Shown here one piece after another: positions 58,501-64,000 of a stretch of DNA of 64,000 bases. Source of the DNA: Epinephelus fuscoguttatus (lineage: Eukaryota; Chordata; Actinopteri; Perciformes; Serranidae); the NCBI RefSeq assembly GCF_011397635.1, contig NC_064760.1, positions 33,251,856 through 33,315,855 on the forward strand, read 5' to 3'. Every line of letters begins with the position of its first letter. Positions within the stretch are counted from its first letter, which is position 1. A program made the position numbers and the translations under genes. A model generated the notes under the pieces. It did not search any database, was not told the DNA's origin, and worked only from the letters and a program-made list of their open reading frames with translations.

Positions 58501-61500
58501 TCTAGTTCACTGGTAAGCTGCAGTAAATAGTAATGTTTTAAGCCCTGATTTAAATGAGCTGACAGTTTCAGCCGACCTCAGATATTCTGGAAGTTTGTTA
58601 CACAGGTGGGGAGCATAGAAACTAAAGGCTGCTTCACCTTGTTTGGTTTTGATCCTGGGAACACTGAGTAAACCTGTTCCAGATGATCTGAGAGGTCTGG
58701 GTGCTTCATAACGTACATGTAAATCAGAGATGTATTTAGGCCCAAGACCATTTAGTGCTTTATAGACAAGTAACAAGATTTTAAAGTCTATCCTTTGACA
58801 CACAGGAAACCAGTGCAGTGACTTAAGCACTTGTGTAATGTGCTCCACTCTCTTGGTGTTGGTGAGGACTCTGGCAGCAGCATTCTGGACGAGCTGCAGT
58901 TGTCTGATTGATTTTTTACTCAGGCCTGTGAAGACACCGTTAAAATAGTCCAGCCTGCTGAAAATGAAAGCATGAACAAGTTTTTCTGTATCTTGTTTAG
59001 ACAGAAATTCTTTTATTCTTGCTATATTTTTAAGGTGGTAGTAGGCTGATTTAGTAATTGTCTTAATGTGACTATTGAAATTTAGGTCTGAGTCCAGAAC
59101 TACACCAAGATTTCTGGCTTGATTTGTAGGTTTTAGTGTCATGGCGTCAAGGTGAGCACTGACTATTGATCTTTGTTCTTTGGGGCCAAAAACAACTATC
59201 TCAGTTTTGTCTGTGTTTAGTTGTAGAAAATTCAGAGCTGACAGTGCAATATTTCCATCCATGATTGCTTGCTAGCAGTCTAATTCTTCCTTGCCTTTTC
59301 TGATATGTTAGTACATTTTGAAACCAGCACTGATCAGTGGAATAGCATATAACCAGGGGCAGGAATTTGTCTTTAATGTGTGTCCTTGTGCATACACATG
59401 CATGGTGTACACAATGGGCACCCTCTCGTAAAAAACAACAACAAAGAATTTGAACAAAAATATAAACGCAACACTTTTGTTTTTGCTCCCATTTTTCATG
59501 AGCTGAACTCAAAGAAAACTTTTTCTACGTACACAAAAGACCATTTCTCACAAATATTGTTCACGAATCTGTCTAAATCTGTGTTAGTGAGCACTTCTCC
59601 TTTGCCGAGATAATCCATCCCACCTCACAGGTGTGGCATATCAAGATGCTGATTAGACAGCATGAATATTGCACAGGTGTGCCTTAGGCTGGCCACAATA
59701 AAAGGCCACTCTAAAATGTGCAGTTTTATCACACAGCACAATGCCACAGATGTCACAAGTTTTGAGGGAGCGTGCAATTGGCATGCTGGCTGCAGGAATG
59801 TCCACCAGAGCTGTTGCCCGTGAATTGAATGTTCATTTCTCTACCATAAGCCATCTCCAAAGGCGTTTCAGACAATTTGGCAGTACATCCAACCGGCCTC
59901 ACAACCGCAGACCACGTGTAACCACACCAGCCCAGGACCTTCACATCCAGCATGTTCACCTCCGAGATCGTCTGAGACCAGCCACCCGGACAGCTGCTGC
60001 AACAATCGGTTTGTATAACCAAAGAATTTCTGCACAAACTGTCAGAAACCATCTCAGGGAAGCTCATCTGCATGCTCGTCGTCCTCATCGGGGTCTCGAC
60101 CTGACTGCAGTTTGTCGTCGTAACTGACTTGAGTGGGCAAATGCTCACATTCGATGGCATCTGGCACGTTGGAGAGGTGTTCTCTTCACGGATGAATCCC
60201 GGTTTTCACTGTTCAGGGCAGATGGCAGACAGCGTGTGTGGCGTCATGTGAGTGAGCGGTTTGCTGATGTCAACGTTGTGGATCGAGTGGCCCATGGTGG
60301 CGGTGGGGTTATGGTATGGGCAGGCGTATGTTATGGACAACGAACACAGGTGTATTTTATTGATGGCATTTTGAATGCACAGAGATACCGTGACGAGATC
60401 CTGAGGCCCGTTGTTGTGCCATTCACCCATGACCATCACCTCATGTTGCAGCATGATAATGCACAGCCCCATGTTGCAAGGATCTGTACACAATTCCTGG
60501 AAGCTGAAAACATCCCAGTTCTTGCATGGCCAGCATACTCACCGGACATGTGACCCATTGAGTATGTTTGGGATGCTCTGGATTGGCGTATACGACAGCG
60601 TGTTCTCGTTCCTGCCAATATCCAGCAACTTCACACAGCCATTGAAGAGGAGTGGACCAACACCAACAGGCCACAATCAACAACCTGATCAACTCTATGC
60701 GAAGGAGATGTGTTGCACTGCGTGAGGCAAATGGTGGTCACACCAGATACTGACTGGTTTTCTGACCCCCCCAGACCCCCCAAATAAAACAAAACTGCAC
60801 ATTTTAGAGTGGCCTTTTATTGTAGCCAGCCTAAGGCACACCTGTGCAATTATCATGCTGTCTAATCAGCATCTTGATATGCCACACCTGTGAGGTGGGA
60901 TGGATTATCTTGGCAAAGGAGAAGTACTCACTAACACAGATTTAGACAGATTTGTGAACAATATTTGAGGGAAATGGTCTTTTGTGTGTATATAGAAAAG
61001 GTTTTAGATCTTTGAGTTCAGCTCATGAAAAATGGGAGCAAAAACAAAAGTGTTGCGTTTATATTTTTGTTCAGCGTAGATATTTGCACTTTGACGACAG
61101 TAGATGTTTCTAAATGTATTACGTTACCCTGATTGTGCTGTGGCACTGCATGGTGTGTGTTTGTGTATGTGTGCAGGCTGTTGCAGAGGAGGGCGTCAGT
61201 GTCCTGGTTCACTGTTCAGACGGTTGGGACCGTACTGCTCAGGTGTGTTCAGTGGCCAGTGTGCTGCTGGATCCGTACTACAGGACCCTCAGAGGACTCA
61301 TGGTAGATACTAAACCTTTTTGTATTTAAGCTACAGTGTAGAATTGCATCTTTTTAAGTAGCACTGTGAATGTCACTTACCCTCTGTTTCATATTCATAT
61401 ATCCAATTGCATTCAGGCTACAGCTAACAGTAGCCCACACTGGGCTCCTAAGGCTTGTTTCTTTGATCAGAAGGATTTGCACAGGCTAACTTGGAATCCA

Positions 61501-64000
61501 CCAGGAGCCACTGTGGAAAATAAATATAACAGAGAAGCCTGCTTTTGGGAATTGCCTCTAAATTCAGACTAAAATGACCCCACACAGACGGTGAAGAGGT
61601 TCAGTCATTTTGCAGGGATTATCTGTGGGCTATGTCTGAACCTTTAATCGTGACATACTGAAATTGTGCAGAGACTGATGGTCCTGTTTGTGTTTTGGGA
61701 TATTAATGTGTTTTCTGTTCTTAGGTCCTCATTGAGAAAGACTGGATCTCATTTGGACACAAATTCTCCCACAGGTTTGACTTAAAAATATTACTGTCAC
61801 AGCTTCCATGATTTTAGATGTTTCATTTCATCTAACCATCCTCACCTCTTCTCCAGATGCAACCACCTGGTTGGAGACCCAAAGGAGGTGTCTCCCGTCA
61901 TCGATCAGTTCCTGGAGTGCTTGTGGCAGCTCATGGAGCAGTTCCCCTGTGCCTTTGAGTTCAATGCGAGGTTCCTCATCACCATTCACAGCCACATCTA
62001 CTCCTGCCAGTATGGCAACTTCATTGGCAACAACCAGTGGGAGAGGATAGAGCTGGGGTGAGATTTAAACCTGCAGCCACCATCATTTTCCTTTCCTTTT
62101 CACAGCACAGACATCTTGTCAGAGCCACCAAGACTGACTACTGAAGAGAAGTGATAGCCAGTAGTATATCACATAACCCGCTTTCTGCAAATAAGGCGAC
62201 TCTGTGCCATAATGTTCATCTAAATTGATTTCTTTTTTATCAAGCGTGATTTTATGTTGTCTTTATCTCTTGACATTCAAACAGACTGCGTGAGAGGACT
62301 CACTCTTTGTGGAGTTATCTATGGAAGAACCAGGCAGACTACATCAACCCTCTGTACCGGCCAGACCACAGCCAGACACAGGGTCTCCTCCGGCCGTCTA
62401 CTGCCCCCTACTGCTTTAAGTAGGTCCTCACAAACAACCACACCACATACAACTTAGGTATTAAAGCCTGGTACACGCATTTCCTGTTACTTATACGTTG
62501 AAAACAATGGTCTGAGTCGTTCAGCTGTCTTGTAATAAATCCATTCACAGTGGAAATCATTTGAAGTAATCACAGTTACAGTGATAAACCACTTACATGA
62601 ATCAAAAAGCTTGAGACAGACTCATTTCTATACAAATGTTTAAATAATTCACCTATCATAATCAAGTAGTCCACTTACAGTGTTCATTTAGGGTCTCTTG
62701 TAGGAAGCACTTTTAAAACTTTTTTTTTTTTAACCTTACTCACATGGGTAAAGTATCTGTGGTTGAAGCCGCCTCTTGTTGATTGACATCTAGTGAGGGA
62801 AAAGGCAAAAGAATTGACAATGATCCCGGGTCTCCAAAGGTTTGTGTGAGCAAATTAAAAGGAGAGAATATTGTGTGTAAGAAACTACACGAGGAGGCTG
62901 CTTAGGCTGACACAGTGTCACAGGATTACTGGCCTGAGGATCAGTGGAGACAGATGAGACAAGAATACAGTGAAGAAAACATTTGGAATGCCGATGAGAG
63001 CGGAATTTATTTCCGAGTACCTGGCGGTCATTTTTAAAGCTTTTGTACTGTGTTTTGAAGCAGTTAATAAAGTTCAGTAAATAGCAGCTGTCCATTTTAC
63101 TACTTTATATTCATGTTATAAACAAAAAAATGTCAATTAGATGGTAATCTGCATTTAAAGGTACGTGTGTAGGGCGTAGAGGCATCTATTTGTAGAAAGG
63201 GTTTATAATATTTATAACTATGTTTTCATTAGTATATAATTACCTGAAAATAAGAATCGTTGTGTTTTCGTTACCTTAGAAAGAGCCGTTTATATCTACA
63301 CATGGAGCTGATTCTCTCCCACAGACTCCGCCATGTTGTTTTCGCAGTAGCCCAGAACAGACAAACGAAACACTGGCTCTAGATAAGGCTATTAGTGTTG
63401 GCGTTTCAGCCATTGTAGCTCTCCTACACATTTGGTGCAAAAGGTTTAGTTCTGCAACCTCGCTGGTAGATGCCACTAAATCCTACACACTGGACCTTTA
63501 TAGAAAAAGAAGCTTATAGTGATCAATTTGACCCGGACAGATGTGATTACAATAAGAGGTTTTCACCAGAAGTTGTATATGAAATAAAAGGAAGGAGCAA
63601 GAGCTTATGTGTTGATGTAAGAGTTGTAAATCTTTTGCTTCTTGTAGGTTTTGGAGAGGGCTGTACAACCGCTTTGACCGAGGGATGCATCCTCGACAGT
63701 CTGTGGAGGATTATCTGAGGGCCATCCAGGAGGAGACACAGCAGCTGGAGGAGCAGTTGGCTTCACACAAACAGGTAGGACAGGGCTCTAAATTCATTCT
63801 GCTTGTCATTTCTCCTGAGGAAAAAAAAAATCTACTGCAGTGTTTTTGCTGGTTTTAGAGGATGACCGTAGTCTTCATGCCTTATATTATCAATAGAAAA
63901 TTGCTCAGCTGGAACAGGAGCAGGAGTGGAGTGTTACCCAAAAAGCAGCCGCCTTTGATAAGAGCCCCACAGCGTGGGCTCTGGGTAACGACCTCGGTCT
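49503..64000 (+). CDS. mtmr7: MTMR7 (myotubularin-related phosphoinositide 3-phosphatase), 14 exons, 3' end outside window
   Basis: Exons 49503-49526, 49844-49966, 50129-50291, 50550-50707, 50795-50923, 52866-53000, 54972-55104, 57682-57791, 61177-61302, 61725-61774, 61857-62057, 62285-62419, 63648-63774 and 63897 to the edge give about 572 residues in one frame (human about 660). The N terminus [20 protein letters not shown] opens a PH-GRAM domain (to about 110) that binds phosphoinositides. The myotubularin phosphatase domain follows (about 120-500); the active-site loop HCSDGWDRT has Cys338 and Arg344 of the CX5R motif intact, so an active enzyme is expected (it removes the 3-phosphate of PI3P and inositol 1,3-bisphosphate). 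A coiled coil starts near residue 515, used for pairing with MTMR9 in mammals. The mtmr7 choice over mtmr6/8 rests on similarity and linkage to slc7a2. Confidence 0.94.
49844..49966 (+). CDS. mtmr7: mtmr7 exon 2, PH-GRAM
   Basis: 123 nt, phase 0 both ends; acceptor cctccag, donor GTAGGC. Encodes [20 protein letters not shown] then [12 protein letters not shown]. Confidence 0.93.
50129..50291 (+). CDS. mtmr7: mtmr7 exon 3, PH-GRAM
   Basis: 163 nt; acceptor aaccag, donor GTAATC. Encodes [20 protein letters not shown], matching human IEKQATTATGCPLLIRCKNF. Confidence 0.93.
50550..50707 (+). CDS. mtmr7: mtmr7 exon 4
   Basis: 158 nt; acceptor ccttgcag, donor GTCAGT. Encodes [20 protein letters not shown] and [20 protein letters not shown]. 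Confidence 0.93.
50795..50923 (+). CDS. mtmr7: mtmr7 exon 5
   Basis: 129 nt, phase 0; acceptor tttaaag, donor GTAAGT. Encodes [20 protein letters not shown] then [18 protein letters not shown], the start of the phosphatase domain. Confidence 0.93.
50924..52865 (+). other. mtmr7: mtmr7 intron 5
   Basis: 1.9 kb with no recognised exon. The stretch near 51250-51330 (TTTCATATCACGATTATAGT) resembles an AT-rich dispersed sequence also seen near 33300-33420; too diffuse to define. Confidence 0.45.
52866..53000 (+). CDS. mtmr7: mtmr7 exon 6
   Basis: 135 nt, phase 0; acceptor tcccag, donor GTGAGC. Encodes [20 protein letters not shown] and [12 protein letters not shown]. Confidence 0.95.
53200..53680. 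repeat. Teleost dispersed repeat (GGCCGGAGGCATAATGTTTT type)
   Basis: The ordered phrases GGCCGGAGGCATAATGTTTT, AGGAACGCCTTGAGGGAATT, CAAATTTGGCACAAACGTCC and ACTGTGACATCATAATGTT are, from memory, a very common interspersed sequence in fish. Superfamily unknown to me. In mtmr7 intron 6. Confidence 0.65.
53761..54577. mobile_element. MITE family A copy 5 (longest uninterrupted copy)
   Basis: Starts CATAGATTGTAAAAAATAAT; contains the conserved head (TTTGGCATTTTGGCTGTCGC), an internal GCTAGCTGCTA duplication at about 53,935-53,960 and the tail TTTTTCAGCCCCAGAGGCTG. In mtmr7 intron 6. Confidence 0.75.
54972..55104 (+). CDS. mtmr7: mtmr7 exon 7
   Basis: 133 nt; acceptor ttttcag, donor GTAATT. 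Encodes [20 protein letters not shown] then [13 protein letters not shown], nearly invariant in MTMR6/7/8. Confidence 0.95.
56155..57365. repeat. GCTAAC-rich teleost repeat, split by a nested element
   Basis: Head (TGCTAGCATTTCTGTGAGGC, TAGCTAAATGCTAAC, GCAGGTATAATGTTTACCAT) at 56160-56309 and tail (TAAAGTACAGCTGAGG, ATATCATGGCAATCTATTAA, CTCAAAACCACAAATG) from 56911. From memory these form one continuous fish repeat. In mtmr7 intron 7. Confidence 0.6.
56310..56910. mobile_element. Nested element with GAGGTG ends
   Basis: Begins GAGGTGGAACCAAGC and ends ACTCCACACCTC (complement GAGGTGTGGAGT). Inner ends are rich in CAAGTC/GACTTG repeats facing each other (CAAGTCTCAAGTTCCAAGTC; GACTTGAATTTGACTTGAGT). 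Flanks TGCTAACA / GGCTAATA agree in 6 of 8 bases, a possible decayed hAT duplication. Confidence 0.55.
57682..57791 (+). CDS. mtmr7: mtmr7 exon 8
   Basis: 110 nt; acceptor ggttacag, donor GTCAGT. Encodes [20 protein letters not shown] then [16 protein letters not shown]. Confidence 0.94.
57851..57890. repeat. (TG)n microsatellite
   Basis: Interrupted GT run just after the exon 8 donor. Confidence 0.8.
58226..59236 (-). mobile_element. 5'-truncated LINE (L2/CR1-like) with reverse transcriptase C terminus
   Basis: A minus-strand open frame (59262-58507, 251 codons) encodes the end of a non-LTR retrotransposon ORF2: [79 protein letters not shown]. This region follows the polymerase core and is typical of fish L2-type elements. 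A 3' UTR of about 280 bp ends in a (TTGCC)n tail. Flanking GCTGACAG repeats at 58218-58225 and 59237-59244 mark the insertion. The first eight or so codons of the frame are host DNA, not element. The catalytic core is missing, so it is dead. In mtmr7 intron 8. Confidence 0.85.
59448..61076 (+). mobile_element. Tc1-like transposon, 1.63 kb, long inverted repeats
   Basis: Inverted repeats about 280 bp long (59448-59728 and 60790-61076) share GAACAAAAATATAAACGCAA, ACAGGTGTGGCATATCAAGA and AAAGGCCACTCTAAAATGTG. The right end is ...TTCAGCG followed by TA; the left terminal six bases and its TA are altered. Size and structure are those of a full-length Tc1/mariner element of the fish type. It holds one transposase pseudogene (59741-60753). 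Arms are still about 90% alike by eye, so the insertion is not ancient. In mtmr7 intron 8, 200 bp from the LINE. Confidence 0.9.
59741..60753 (+). pseudogene. Tc1 transposase, disabled
   Basis: Opens with a helix-turn-helix ([20 protein letters not shown]) and second DNA-binding helix set (RRPRVTT), then the DDE catalytic part: [20 protein letters not shown], and [11 protein letters not shown] with the spacing of the Tc1 DD34E triad. Two in-frame TGA codons (60125-60127 and 60551-60553) and a one-base loss near 60,665 that shifts the last about 28 codons break it. The first stop sits where the family usually has Arg and fits CpG decay. Not functional in this copy. Confidence 0.88.
61177..61302 (+). 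CDS. mtmr7: mtmr7 exon 9, catalytic loop
   Basis: 126 nt, phase 0; acceptor gtgcag, donor GTAGAT. Encodes [20 protein letters not shown] then [15 protein letters not shown]; the CX5R signature (Cys338, Arg344) and the Asp residues beside it are present. Confidence 0.96.
61725..61774 (+). CDS. mtmr7: mtmr7 exon 10
   Basis: 50 nt; acceptor ttcttag, donor GTTTGA (weak). Encodes [16 protein letters not shown], nearly identical to human. Confidence 0.92.
61857..62057 (+). CDS. mtmr7: mtmr7 exon 11
   Basis: 201 nt; acceptor tctccag, donor GTGAGA, ends in phase 2. Encodes [20 protein letters not shown] then [15 protein letters not shown]. Confidence 0.95.
62285..62419 (+). CDS. mtmr7: mtmr7 exon 12
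   Basis: 135 nt; acceptor aaacag, donor GTAGGT. Encodes [20 protein letters not shown] then [12 protein letters not shown]. Confidence 0.94.
63156..63500. mobile_element. MITE family T copy 2
   Basis: Left AAAGGTACGTGTGTAGGGCG..AGAGGCATCTA and right CCTACACACTGGACCTTTA are complementary over about 30 bases; TA at each edge. In mtmr7 intron 12, about 150 bp before exon 13. Related to 41530-41857. Confidence 0.75.
63648..63774 (+). CDS. mtmr7: mtmr7 exon 13
   Basis: 127 nt; acceptor cttgtag, donor GTAGGA. Encodes [20 protein letters not shown] then [17 protein letters not shown], passing from the phosphatase domain into the coiled coil. Confidence 0.94.
63897..64000 (+). CDS. mtmr7: mtmr7 exon 14 (runs to window edge or ends just before it)
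   Basis: Acceptor tcaatag; phase 0. Encodes [20 protein letters not shown] and then a less conserved stretch. A GGTAAC inside the last 20 bases could be a donor, so the exon may stop at about 63,982. Confidence 0.75.

Noticed and set aside
59753-60160. 135-codon minus-strand frame in the Tc1 element
   Set aside because: Antisense shadow of the transposase.
1-64000. CRISPR arrays, phage-defence systems, operons
   Set aside because: The window is a vertebrate chromosome; the only regular repeats are short microsatellites and transposons.

Overview
This is a vertebrate nuclear genomic window, almost certainly from a ray-finned (probably percomorph) fish. The genes are split into many short exons with GT-AG introns. 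The proteins are clear orthologues of human genes. The spaces between exons are full of teleost-type transposable elements: Tc1-like elements, short inverted-repeat elements (MITEs) and 5'-truncated LINEs. There are no bacterial operons, CRISPR arrays or rRNA, and I saw no tRNA genes.

Layout. (1) 1-12.4 kb, plus strand: the last eight coding exons and 3' UTR of mtus1, encoding the C-terminal coiled coil of a microtubule-associated tumour suppressor; its earlier exons lie left of the window. (2) 13.4-21.35 kb, minus strand: complete pdgfrl, six exons, a secreted immunoglobulin-like protein of 366 residues. (3) 28.3-42.26 kb, minus strand, with a probable non-coding first exon ending at 43,376: complete slc7a2, a cationic amino acid transporter of 656 or 655 residues, including a pair of mutually exclusive exons. 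(4) 49.5 kb to the window end, plus strand: mtmr7, a myotubularin phosphoinositide 3-phosphatase, fourteen exons, running off the right edge. I assembled all exons by reading splice sites and checking phase; the three coding sequences with both ends or one end in view stay in frame throughout.

The order mtus1-pdgfrl-slc7a2-mtmr7 and their relative strands match human chromosome 8p22, as I recall it, so this is a conserved syntenic block. The four proteins have unrelated jobs (microtubules, extracellular Ig protein, arginine/lysine uptake, PI3P turnover); the block is ancestral linkage, not a pathway.

The accessory part is the transposon landscape. Several insertions are resolved to their target-site duplications: a MITE carrying a second element inside it, with an empty-site relative elsewhere in the window; a 131-bp retro-inserted repeat with a 12-bp duplication; a LINE fragment with an 8-bp duplication. 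Two short slc7a2 introns consist almost wholly of MITE sequence, and mtmr7 intron 8 holds both a LINE and a 1.6-kb Tc1 element with a broken transposase. I found no convincing new molecular system; the most biologically meaningful items are the slc7a2 exon switch and the nested or intron-filling elements.
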